Shown here: one piece after another, positions 1 to 12,600 of the stretch
How positions within the stretch are numbered: the stretch's first letter is position 1
Layout of the letters: each line of letters starts with the position of its first letter
Source of the DNA: Lepisosteus oculatus
Taxonomy: Eukaryota > Chordata > Actinopteri > Semionotiformes > Lepisosteidae
Direction of reading: 5' to 3'
Assembly: GCF_040954835.1 (NCBI RefSeq)
Contig: NC_090703.1
Span: forward strand, 12,829,001 to 12,893,000
DNA: 64,000 nucleotides
Program-made: the position numbers and the translations under genes
The notes under the pieces: model-generated
What the model saw: only the letters and a program-made list of their open reading frames with translations
What the model was told of the DNA's origin: nothing
Databases searched by the model: none

Positions 1-3000
1 TTCATTTTGTGGGTTTTATTGATATCTGTAAACTTTATTTTTTTGGAATGGTGAATGGAGTGAGTGGTTCTAAAAAAACAAATATATTCCTGTCCGCTGC
101 CCTCAGAACGTGGAAAAAATTATAGTTGTTTAGAGAGGCATTAGAAGTTGGGGACAGACTGTTAGCCGGTCACTTCAACATACTGGAAGAAGTTGGATAA
201 TTAAGTTTATAGTGGCAGTAGGGAGTCCCAAGTCACAGGATGTAAGAAAAAAGTAGCACATTTTAAAGGAAATAGATTTGTTTGTTTGTGTCTTTGGGGA
301 GGCAAGGCCCAATAGGTTTAAAACAGACACACACTGCTCTCTGAATTTCTGATCACTCTCTGGTAAATTAAACAATCCTTTCGTTTCATTTAACAACATC
401 CACTCAGTACCTGCTCCGAAGAAGTGATATACCCTTTACCAGCTTGAATTAAAAACGGAGATAAAAAGGAGTGAGGGTGATTTTTTGTAACCTTCTGCTA
501 TTGGCACAGGGCAGGTTTGTTTTCAAATAAAAACTTTTGCTATATAAAATGTTTGCATTCTTTGTTTAGTAACTGTTAGGCCGAGAAACTTAACTGTCGT
601 GTTGTGCTATTTTTTTATGCATTTAATTCTGTTCTTTTGCTGTCAAACTGTTGCTTCTTAGGATTTGTGGGTTGGCGTTTTAAATACTGCTAAACTGTGT
701 GCTGATTTAGATTTAAAAGTTTGAATTACAAGAGAATTAGGTCCAGATTGATTTTCATTTGAAATTTTAGGACAGATGTAAATTCAGCTTGAAAATCTTG
801 ATTGGAAAATACAGTACTAAACCTATACCCAGTCAAAAAAAAATCAAGATTGCCCAATTTAATCCATAAAACATTTCCAGAACAAACACAAATCCTATTT
901 TTTTTATGTATTTTATTTTTTTTCCAGGAACTCCAACATTCCTGGAACTATAACCCTCACCTTAGCACAGCCCTAAATCCCCCTTGGATGCAAAGCATAT
1001 TCCTTAATTTAAATTGAATGCAAAGTATTTCTCTACAAAGCCTCCAATGACATTTTAGCAGTGTTAGGACAAACGTGCTTTGATTCACAGTCGCATGTCT
1101 TCTTTGTGTTCTTATTTGAATTTATTGGTAAAGTTGAAATTGCATGAAGTCTAGAGCTGGATTTTGGGTGGAGTTAGGGGCTGAAGTGCCATTGGTAGTG
1201 GCAAAGTTGTATAGGGGATTTTATCATTCCAACCCTTGGGAGGTGCTGAAATACCAGTATTCCATGTTCTTACCAGTAAATTTTGTTTGGTACAGTATGT
1301 TTTTAATCTATGAAGATGAAAAGATGGAGTTATCAGTTCTATTTTTTGTAATATTAAAATCAATATTATGTTTCTGTAATTGTACTGTATATTAACCAGC
1401 TTCTGCTACACTATTGAGAGCCACAAAGCAAATTAAAGTTAATGACGTGTTATTTACGTACCTAGATACGTAGGATTAAATACTGTATTGCAGGGAAATC
1501 TAAACAAAGTTTACGCTTCTAAAAGGAGTTTTCCACAGCCGTGCTTTGTGTGGGGCACAGTTATAGCACCTTCTACCCAAATAAGTGTTTTCTGTTTTTA
1601 ATTTTTTTGGGGAAGGTGTTAGATTGTGAGAATACAAGCCTTTTTTGCAAATTCCTATAAACAAGATTTGACATGTTTTTTACCTTTTCAAATGAATCTT
1701 TAACAAACTATTCTATATAGAATATGATTATTTTACCAGGTTAAACTTTCTAATGTCACAGTAAATTTGTTGGCAGAAAGAAAAGGGACCTTCAAAAATT
1801 TAACTTTTTCAATATATTGGATGATATTATTGCTTCAGGTTGCTATATAGTAGTTATTTTTCTATTTTATAAGGCAGAATTACAAATGATATGATTAATG
1901 ATGTGCCATTAGGCTATTAAGAATAAACAGATTCAAATAATACTAATCCCCCAGTTTAAAATGATCAAGCCAAAAGAGTATACAAAAAGTGTCTTAATAC
2001 TTGCCAAAATCCGAAGATAGGATGTTTTACAGTATTAATAAAATTGACTCTACATTGAAATACTTAAAGATTAAATTAACTGTTGAGACAAATAGAAGTT
2101 CTACAGTATGACTGTCCCTTTATGATTATGTATATACTTACAGCAAATGCTGTTGCTATTCATTTTACTTTGAAATTATATGCATACAGTATAGCACAGT
2201 TATCCTATTATCCAGTGGAATGAAATGTGAAAAATGGCTTATTTAGAATATTTTCATAAGTCTTCATAAAAAACATAGGTAGCTTTTAGCATCTAGAACA
2301 TAAAACTGGAGCTCTAGGAACTTTTTCGTACAGGAATGTATTTCTATGGTCAATGGCCTGTCAGTAAGTGATCAGATTGTTCTATAAGATGTGTTGCCCA
2401 TACAATATTAGTTTCTGGACCAGATAATTACTTTATTGTAACTGTGAAGATCTCCTAAAAACTGGAAGAATATGAGTGTGTTAACCATATCTGCCTGTTG
2501 TTCAAACATGTATGTGAAAGAACTTCGGGAAGAGCTGTATCTTACTGTTCTAATGCTTTTCCCAAGCATCAATGCTTTTAGCAGCATCTAGTTAATTCTC
2601 ATGAACCCTCTGCTTACAGCAATCCATAGGAGTGCTATGGGAAAAAAGACCAGGCAGTGGTGATGCATTGAATAATAATAAAATTATAAAACTTAATTTA
2701 AGAATTACTAAAAGCAGCCCTTGTTAGTATTGTACAGGGCTCCTATTTTGGTATGGAGAATGATTTACTACTTATTTTGTATCGTCTTGATCATCTTATA
2801 GGGTGACAATTTGAGAGAAAAGTGTCCAGGGGGATGACAGCATGATAACTACCTCTCGACTTCCTGCGCAGTAGCTTCCATATTAAAGACCTGCTTTTTG
2901 TATTCTTCTGCAGCTGCAGTTAGTGACGGACGCATAGTGACAGCAAGGCTAAACAAGAACAAACTGGACCACAGTTTTGCAAGGCATTGAGTATGAAAAA

Positions 3001-5331
3001 TCTAACCCTATGTCAGGACCAGCTTTGAGGGTTTTTTCTCATGGAATCTTTTTGTAGATTTTTCGGACTAATGCTAGAAACCTTTCAAAAGGTGCGTGAG
3101 GTGTAGCCTGAACCTCTGAAATATTTGACTCCACTGGAATGAAGACTAGTCAGAATAACATTAGTTGATTTACATGGAATTATATCCTTAAATCCTACAC
3201 CTGAATTGGATAGAGTGTAGATAATAAGAGTTTACTTTCTTTTCTGGCGCTGATTTTAATCATGCAAAATTAGATCTGTTTGCGTGAAGGTGGATGTCAT
3301 AAGGAATTTGCTGGTCGAGGGTAAAGCCTCTCATGAGTAGCACCTAGAGATGATTGCTATGTGATTGTGGAATGACAGAATATGCAAGTTAAAAGTATGT
3401 GTTTTTAAAAACTGAAAAAGCCTCGTAATCAAGAGTGCTTTTTTCTTCATTTGACGTGATACTCGTTTCTTTGCCCCTCCCAAAATAGATTGGACTAGAT
3501 TAAGCCATTTTTTTCCAATTTTAATGAAAGATTTCTGGCTTTGCAAATGAAGAGTAATTTCATCTTAAATTATGAATTAAGCCTTTACCAGAGTTATACA
3601 GCACATGCTCTTTTTTTCTTGTAAAGTACTGGAAAATAATTAAAAAGGTCAAATTGAATATTTGATTCTGCAGCTAATTTGATATAAGCAGTAATGGACA
3701 GCAGAACGGAGGTGGTAATAACTGATTTATCAGGACCACGCTATCACATTTTTTCTTTGTTATACTAGAAAGGGTTTTTGAGCAACAAATCTGATCTTAT
3801 CAAGGAACAACAAAATAACAGATGAGCAAAAAACTGAAGTAATTGGAACATTCTATGATTTCCACAAATAGGTTTTAAAAATTACTTGAGTCAAGGTGTA
3901 TTTTTAAAAGAGATAAAAGACTAAAAATGTTTTAAAATATAGATGTTTTTCAACCCCTTTCATTGGTTTGATTATGCCTTCCACAAGACTTACATACAAC
4001 ACAGTTAAGAATTGTGAAAATAATTGTTTTGTGATCTTCCAAAGATTATGGATATTTTTTCATTTAAAAAAAATAACTGTTTAAACATTGCAATTACCTG
4101 CTGTATATACCTGTGTGTATACTTGATTATATACACAATGTATATACAGTAACTTCATGGATGACAGCAACTAATTTACAGTAATTGTGCCAGTATGGGA
4201 AATACATGTGCTTGAATTATACAGAAATTGCACGAGACATCTAGACACACATTCCTTTTATAGCTTAAAATGCTAGTAATAGCATCATGGCACCCCCCAT
4301 CTCAGTGTTATTCACTAAAGTGTTAAGTAAGAAATACTTTACAAAACTACACAATCATTTTCAATTGATTTTTCTAAGAGTCCGAACACTTAAGGAGCTA
4401 GTAGTTGCTACCAAATATTACTTTGGCATTTTTTAAACTTAGGGGCTTCAAATTCCATCTGTACACCGCTTATACCCTTTATTAAATCAACAGACTAGTC
4501 GAAGATGTGTTAATAACCTGCTAGGAACTCACACTTATGATTACTTGCATGCTTATTACAGGTATATTAATATTAGAAATGTTTAATTATTAAGTGATAA
4601 TTGTGGTTTGTTATTATTATTTCGGTATTAGGAACCGTGTTCTGCAGTTATAAAATGTAATTTCTTCAACAACTGAAGTATCTGCAATAATTGTGTTTTT
4701 GAAGACTTGTATGGATACTTCTGTAACCCTCTAGACATCTAATGGATTTGCAGTAAGAAGAACTATTGTCAGGTCAGCGTAGTTTAACAAACTCTGACAA
4801 TTAGTGAATTTGTGCAATTGGAGTTATTCACCCTAAATTGCAATGTTTTTACTTATTTCTGCCACTGTCTTTAATCTTTTTAAAATGATCATTATCACTG
4901 ATTTAAGTAAATTAATTAAAAAAAACTGATTTTCTTTATGAGTGACCCTTTGAGGTCAGCCGCGAAACAAGGTTTTAAAATAAAAGGTGAATTACACACG
5001 GGTATATGTGGTGTGATCTGCATTCCTAAGCACATGAACAGCTTTCTTTCTGATGTGTTTAATTTTATTAATCTGTTGCCTAAGAACTCTGTGTTTTGGA
5101 ACAAGTTTTATGTACACATTTTGCACCTTTAAAATAACTTTGTGCTTCATGACATGACGTGCTGTATTATTACTATTAATTCCACCCAGCTTTATGTATG
5201 ACGAAGACGTCTCTCCACCCAGTGAAATTTAGTCTGTGAAAATGTTTATAATGGGATAATAACACCTGAGTATGTGAAACATGTTTGTTGCCTTGTTCTG
5301 TACAAATGATGTAACTAAATGCAAAAATAAA
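1..5331 (+). other. AT-rich non-coding region, possible 3' UTR of an upstream gene
   Basis: No open frame here looks like a conserved protein. All are under about 85 codons and unfamiliar. The stretch is AT-rich and ends in an AATAAA at 5326–5331. In human, GMFB lies beside CNIH1 in the same orientation and has a long 3' UTR, so this could be the end of gmfb, but no GMFB coding exon is visible to prove it. Three UGUAUAUA-type Pumilio-like motifs occur at 2129, 4102 and 4139, which would fit a regulated 3' UTR. It could also be plain intergenic DNA. Confidence 0.35.
5326..5331 (+). terminator. Polyadenylation signal AATAAA (upstream gene?)
   Basis: AATAAA followed by a TG/T-rich stretch at about 5338–5360, about 1.2 kb before the cnih1 start. 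It plausibly ends a plus-strand transcript coming from the left edge. Confidence 0.35.
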
Positions 5332-6059
5332 ATTGAAACTGTGCATTACAGTTTGTGTATTTAACAGTAGTTTTTCACACGTTTAATACAAGAAGATCAC
5401 ATTAGCATATCTACAAATGTAAGAAGAACATTCAAACTGCAGGAGCTTCACTAACAACACTATTAGTAATGTTACCATAATCAGTAAAGTGTATAGGCAA
5501 AATTGTTGATAAATTAGGATACTTGGCCTAATAACCAATTATAACTAATATAGCTTGTACTTGCGTCACTGTTTTGAAATGAATTCAACAAAGGACCATA
5601 CATACACGGATTAAATCATTTACCGTTCACTTGTTTAAAATTGTGTCCCTTTGCAAAGGGCCTCTAATTGTGCACAACAATGGCTGAAAGTGCTAAAGAT
5701 ACAATTACTTTGTGGACGCCAAATTACTGACAAACGGGTGAATATGGCATATTTTTTAGTTACACACATATTTACAGTATGGACATATATATTCATAAGA
5801 CGAATTGTGTCCATAATTATCGGTGAATTGCCATGCGGATTCTGAAACTGCTCATGTCAACAGTTACTTGCAAAGGTTTACACATCCAAATGTTACTTTA
5901 ACAGTTAGTTTACTATAAAGTAATTTAAAAAATCAGAACAAGGTCGATGCGGTACTGTCTGTATAAACTGAACCTTTGGGCACGAAGTGCAAAACGTCCA
6001 CAAACGTATAAAGCACCTGTATGGATGCGTAAACGTCAGGTCGCTATTTGAAGGTGGGG
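5332..6059. other. Intergenic, nothing recognised
   Basis: AT-rich sequence between the AATAAA and the GC-rich block in front of cnih1. Short open frames exist, but none resembles a known protein. Confidence 0.5.
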
Positions 6060-6552
6060 GAGTCCTAACCCCTCCCTAGGCCTTGGGACACCAAATGAAA
6101 GACAGGGGCCACGCAGTGACGTGGTGAAGGAGCCCCATGATCAAAAGCTCTCCCCATAAACATATTGGAAGTTCTGGGGGGACGGTGACCCTATCCCTCC
6201 AGGAAAACGATCCAGTGCCGGGGGTACTGCAGGTGAATCCTGGGAAAACGACCCCACCACACAAAAAGAGAGACTCTGAGAGACGTGCACTTCTGCCCCT
6301 GCTGCGGATAGAGACCAAAAAAAAATCTTCCCGAAACCCCTTGAAGGCGTCAGATTCACCGCCTGTGGCCCCAAACCGGCCAGGCGTGAAGCCGTGTCGC
6401 CTCGCTCCCTGACGCGTTAGAGCCGCGTCCTGCCCCGTGGAGTTGAAAGGCGAGGGCGGTCTGCGCATGCCCATGTCTCGCCGCCTGTCTGCTTGCCTGT
6501 CGCCTCGCTCTTCTGTCGGGTCCCGGTCCCTCACACAGGAACGGAATAAAAG
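6060..6552 (+). promoter_or_regulatory. cnih1: cnih1 CpG-rich promoter and 5' UTR
   Basis: GC content and CpG frequency rise sharply compared with the flanks, immediately before the cnih1 ATG. CTGCGCATGCCC at 6461–6472 resembles an NRF1 site (family consensus YGCGCAYGCGC). No TATA box is evident. This fits a housekeeping CpG-island promoter. The transcription start cannot be placed from sequence alone. A 152-codon minus-strand frame across this block looks like a by-product of its composition. Confidence 0.6.
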
Positions 6553-6633
6553 ATGGCGTTCACGTTCGCGGCCTTTTGTTATATGTTAGCCTTGCTGCTA
6601 ACCGCAGCTCTGATATTCTTCGCCATCTGGCAC
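6553..6633 (+). CDS. cnih1: cnih1 coding exon 1
   Basis: Residues 1–27, the first membrane segment, ending IWH in phase 0 at donor GTAAGT. Confidence 0.97.
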
Positions 6634-9600
6634 GTAAGTTGTTGTTGTGTGTTTTTTTTAACGGGCTCCTCTTGTTTCAGGCGGACAGGCGCCGCCGCGG
6701 ATTATTTTGGCGTTGTGGTTGGGGGATCGGGATGCGCTGGAGCTGATCCGTCTCCACCCCGGAATGAATGGCCAGCACTGTCAAATCGTGTACAGTTGAG
6801 GGATTGCGCGTTTATTTACACGTTTGTCTACCAGTGTTGTGTGATTGTTAATTCTGGCGCTTGCCGCGTATTCTGTACGTAAAGAGGCAGTAGCAAAACA
6901 TTTTTTTAAAAAATATTTGTGAGGCATCCGATGGCCTTCTGTTTGTGCTCCGGAGGGCTGTCGTTAAGTAGCCACTGCTGTCTTGGACACGCTGTGCCTT
7001 GGCCGGCTCCTAGTTGAATAACGTGTGCTTTGTATCGTTACGGGTTAATAAACGTCAAGATTTCTTTAACTGCTTAGGTGAAATTCAGTGTTACTATAGA
7101 CACGCTAGGTAGGCTTGATGTCACTTCAGATAGGTTGCTAATTTTACTTTATTATTTTTACCTATAATTAGTCGTTTTTAAAATAAAAAATCGAGCCCTG
7201 CAGCGTGTGTACGTTTTTTATTACTAAACACTGTACTTTTATGTGTCTTTTACCAGAGGAAGCTCACGGCTGTTCGAGACCGCTAAGGCAAAATTAATCG
7301 ATCACTTGTGCATCAATCGAGGCGCTCTCACATTTATCGGCTGCACGGTTTTGTTTTCTATAGTAACTTTATTTTCATTGTTTTTAAATACTGCTGTTTA
7401 TGAAATTAGAATGCATTAAAGCCAATTATGTTAATGCCGTAATTAATCTATTGTTTTAATGGACTGTATGAATTTCGGCGTGCAGGTAAGTCCTGCGCCT
7501 TTCCTGACTGATCAGACTGTCCATGACTATCAGAGAAAACTAGTAACTAGTGTTCAGTATTCCAGTGAAGGGTTCCTGCCTTTCGGGGAATAGTGTTAAG
7601 ACGCATTTTTTTAAGAACCTACAGAGTTAAATTAGTGATGTTCTTCATGGTTCTACATCTCCGCCAAGGAATGTACAGTAACTGTACTGTCTGTTAGATG
7701 CGGCTAAAGCGTGTGTGTGTATTTAAGTTTGTGAAGGCAAGTCAGAGACCACGCGTGTGTTGTCAGGGCCTGCTGCTGTCTCAGACAACTGGGAATGACA
7801 CCTTCAACGGGGATTAGGATTAGTACAGTGAACATTCATAAAGTAACCGAATGTCTTTTGTCAAGCCATTCTCAAGGTGCATATTACTGCAGGAACAGCA
7901 ACGCTCAGAGGCTTGAAATTGATTTTGAGAGCACTTGTTCTTAATTCTTTTGATGTATAGTGTGATGTAATGTATTCCATTGTTAAATATTTATCCTTTT
8001 GCCTCAACTTGATGTGACAAATAGTTGTATCAATGACAACATTTTCATTTTCTCAAGTAATATGTAGCTCTGGTATTATCATTTGAATAGTTCATGTATT
8101 TCTATCATTTTTAAATTGATTTGTTATACGTCTTATAGTAGATATTGGCTGTAATTTTTAAAAAATGACATCAATTTTTAAATCTCCTATGTATTCCTAA
8201 ATATACGTCTTAGGTGGCTTATAATATTGTCGAAATTGCAAATGAGAAAATGACATTTATTTTCAAAAAGAGTGGTAGAAGTCAGGGACAGTCCTTCTTT
8301 AGGATTCATGAAACGGGGTAAAGATTCATGATGAATGAGATAGTAAAAACTAAAAGAATTTAAAGCTAAAGGGGGAAAATGCTCACCTTGTGAAAGTAGC
8401 CGTTAGAACCAGTGGGTTTCTTGAAAATGGTTATTTTAACTGCCACTCTGCACAGGTGTTCAACGTTCTGCCAGCTAAGAGCTGCTTGTGGTTTGAAATT
8501 GTCACTTTTGTTGCTAGATTGTAGCATTGATCAGCATGGACCGTTAACACAGTAGTGCATTGCATTTTCTTTTGAGAGCCGGGGAGGGGGAAAGAGAATA
8601 CCTCCCTAAATTAGAATTTCAGGTTTCCTTGTTCTGATGAATGAAGCGTGGGTGGACAAGGATTATAAGAGAAACTACATTCATTGTGATGGACTTCGCT
8701 TATACAGGACATATATTATCATCCAGTTTTCTATCCAGATCCTAACTCTTTGCTTTTCCTTTTCAGATAATCGCATTTGATGAGCTGAAGACTGACTACA
8801 AGAATCCGATAGACCAGTGTAATACGTTGAATCCTGTAAGTGTGCCCAGGCAGTGTAATTTTTTCTTTGCATGTTGATTTTCCTTTCTTTAGTATTTATC
8901 CTTCGCTAAATTAATGTTCCTATTTTTACTGGTAGACTTGTCTTAATTTATGCACTGTTATTGCTTGTTATTCTGACTGTTATTAATCTACTTGTGATCT
9001 TGTCAGCTGTCGGGCACTAACATTTTTTTCAATCTGCTTTTTGCATTTTGTTTTACGGCACAAAGACAGTTGAAAAGGTCAAAAAGATTAAAAGAGTCAA
9101 AATTGCATTAAAGGTTTGTACCAATCTTTAGTTTAAATGCCCGTTCAGTATAATTTATTTTAAGTCTTCAGTCTGTCATTTGCACGGAAGAGTGTTTGCA
9201 AATGTTTTTTCAATTAACATCAGGAGAAGACAAGTTTAGATTAGCTCTATTGTAAGTCCATTTTTAATTAATCAGGTCAGCAACACAAGTCACTATAACA
9301 AAAAATGATGTAGACCTAGCTGTAAGCAAGGTTTTGATTTTGAAACTTTTGGTAGTCTACATTTGAATAGCATTTATTTATGATGCATCTACAGTATGTA
9401 GTATTAGACTTAGGAAAAGTTTTTGGTAGAAACTTATAGACCACATCAATCAACATTTCCTAGAAAAAAAATGTAAAGCCAGCTCACAAGATATTAGAAT
9501 AGAAATATTTACAAGGTCTGCTATTGTGATTTTCATGTTCCTGAGCAAGCACTTCCTGTAGAGATTCCAGAAAAAAAGCAGGAGTTAACTGAAAAGACTT

Positions 9601-12600
9601 GCAAATGCTCCAGACTTGCATGGTTAAAAACGACCCCCTTTGTTTGCATACAGTACTGTAAGAATGCCAATGCCAATATAAATCAACAGAAGCATGTCAC
9701 ATTAAAGATTGGTTTAAAAAGTTCAAGTGAAGTCATAACTAGCTCTAGTTCTCTAGTATGACTATTTTTGTTAAGCTTATATATACATGCACCAAGTTAC
9801 TAGCTAAGGCTATATGTTGCATCTGCATCACATTTAGTACAGTAATAGAGGGTTGTGTAAATGCGATGTGATTTGTTGTGGAAGCCTAAAATAAGTGTCG
9901 TAATAAAAGTTTTAGGATCCATAGGGCAGGTTTTAGTATTGGTGTAGGCTTTTGTCTGCAGATGTCTGGAGTCACATCTTTGTAATTTTCTATTTATAAA
10001 GCATAATTTCAATGAAATCATCTCAGGTAAAAGAAAATTCTGACCAGGTATGGCAGCAAGGTTGTGCGGCACATTTAGAGCAACAGAGATAAAATACTGA
10101 CATTAAAAGAAACTGGGGTTTTTCAGAATCGTGATGTATTTGCATTCAGATACCTGCACAAAAAATGTATATTTACTTTTTTTTTGAAGAGCAGAGTAGA
10201 ATCCTACAAAACAGCTTGCTTCCAGTTAGAAGAAAAATATTGCAGCAGTAGAAAAGAGATTATGGGAGGATAAGATGCAAGCAGGGGGTGAAAAATAGTT
10301 TGTGAAACCCTTATATTTTCTTTTCATTCTGTGAAATCCTTCACAGAATGCAGATATGTATTAGGAAATATCTACATCCATATACGGTATACTCACCATA
10401 CCCATCTTTTTTTTTTGGATTAGCTAGTCATATTTATATGAGATGTTAGATTTCTGAGTGAAAATATTTTAACTTTTGCTTTAGAACTATGCAAAATTGA
10501 GGAAATTAAGTGCTTTCAAGATGATGGAGCGAATATTTCTTTACACCTCATACATAAAACTGAAATATAGCTGTCTCTCTATAGTGCCCTTGGGATGTAC
10601 ACTCATTTTGTCCTCTGGAACTGTTGCACTGATGCACAGTTGGCTCTTTATAAATTAAAACCCTTTATGATGCCACCCCTGCCAATTGCCAGTTTGAGTG
10701 CCAATATGACAGTGATCTGATGGCCTATGCATTATGACAGATAGTTATTGGGATGATTTTAAGCTTCAGAGATGTGTTGAGTGTGTTCAGTGTTGAGATT
10801 AATTTTCATCTAGCACATACATGTTCACATTTACACATCGGTGTGAATAAAAGCACTTCGCATTATAAACGTAGGAGGATGTACAAATGTTTGTAGACTT
10901 AGTAGCCTATCATCTTTCTTTCAAATGCGAAGTATTTTCCAGAAGAAATATGCTGTAAACATAGTTGTGCCATATTTGTGGTTAAATGAATACCCATGAA
11001 AAGCTTTTTAGAAGCATTTTTTCATAAAGCTTCACTTTACAGACCCAGTTAAAGATAACTAAAGGAAAAGGTATAAGGTCAAACATTTCAAGTAGAATAC
11101 GAATGAAGGGGGAATGTGCTAACCTGGATTTGGAATGATGCATACATTGCATCCTAACAGCAGAACCCTGGATGACTTAATCTGGGATTTAGTTGTTAAT
11201 ACCAGATTTTATTGCTGCAGAGAATATAAAGATTTTTGAAAGACTGAATAGGAGGGCTTGTAATCTAGAGAGCCAAATCATTTACTTTTGTATGCAGTGC
11301 TGTATTTATTGTTTTACAGATGTGAAGAGGCTTTACAAGTAGACTGCATGTTCACTATGAAACTGATTAATGTTGTCTTTTAAGAAATTAGTAACCCGTC
11401 CTTATCAACACTGAGAGTTTTATAGAGGTCACTCTTAAGTGACAGGCTGATATTTATAAGATCTAGGGCAATATTCTATATTGTCACTAGAATGTACATA
11501 GTCAAGGCTGTATCATTAATTATAGACAGCTTTTGAACATAACAGCTATACAGCAGTGTTTAATCTATATCACGCAGGGGCTTATTTAAAGGAAACAGAT
11601 GGCTGCAGAACTGTCTCACTTCACTGTGTTGTGTTCTTAAAGGGACACGGGACAGAGCACATGCAGAATGAAGATCTCCGACATGGGATACTATAGTGAA
11701 ATCAGCCATGTCAGTGTTTGCCAGCACATGCTATGCTGTAGGCTTGTATTATCCAGAGAAGCACCTATTGTATAAATTACTGTGGACCTGAAGTATAAAG
11801 CAAAACAACCCTTGCTGCTAATTGTATTCTGTTGCCTACAAAAGCGTAATCCCACCTCTGAACTGAAAACGTAGCTCTTTTGGCGTGGGCGCTGATCAGA
11901 AAGGAAAACTTTGTTGAAAGAATAGGCAGGTGCATTTGTATGCAAGTTTGGTTTAGATTATATTAGTATCTATAACGAATTTGTGTTCGAAGCACAGATG
12001 TTGTAGAGTATTGCATTCCTTTTTCATCCTGTTTCCCTGTGAATTACGTGTGACTCTCCTTGGCTGTATCTTACTCTTGTCGTGTGACTGGTTTCAGCAG
12101 TGTAGTAAAGGCCTGCTGACATTTCCCTTGCATTTTCCAATGGAGCTGCATCCAAGGATGTGGGTAACTCGGTGTCCAGCGCATGGCTTCCCTGTGGCAG
12201 GCACTGTCATTCGCCACCTTTGCCTTATCCCAGACTTTACACTGGCACTCAGTCTGATCAGGGAGATCAGTGCGGCACCACTAACCCCCTGTACTACCTG
12301 CGCACTCCTCACTGGGGGGGTCAGTCCATGACGCGTGGTTTCATTTCATATGTGCCCCCCCCAACCCAGTTGTGAAAAGATTTGTGATATCTAGTTCATT
12401 GCTTGATAACGTTCATGAAGTTTATTTTTTATTTAATAAGGAAAGATTGATAATACCTCCTTAGAGTTTAAAGGCTGATTTTTATATCACCATGAATGAT
12501 TTTGTTTATAAATCAGCAATGTCAAATTATCATAAAAGATGTGCTCTTAATACTGGAAGGATGGTTTTTTGCTCCCCCGGGACGAGCACTACCTGTCTCA

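Noticed and set aside
6076-6534. 152-codon minus-strand frame in front of cnih1
   Set aside because: Lies in the CpG-rich promoter. It is a composition effect with no recognisable protein, and overlapping frames on the other strand are equally open.
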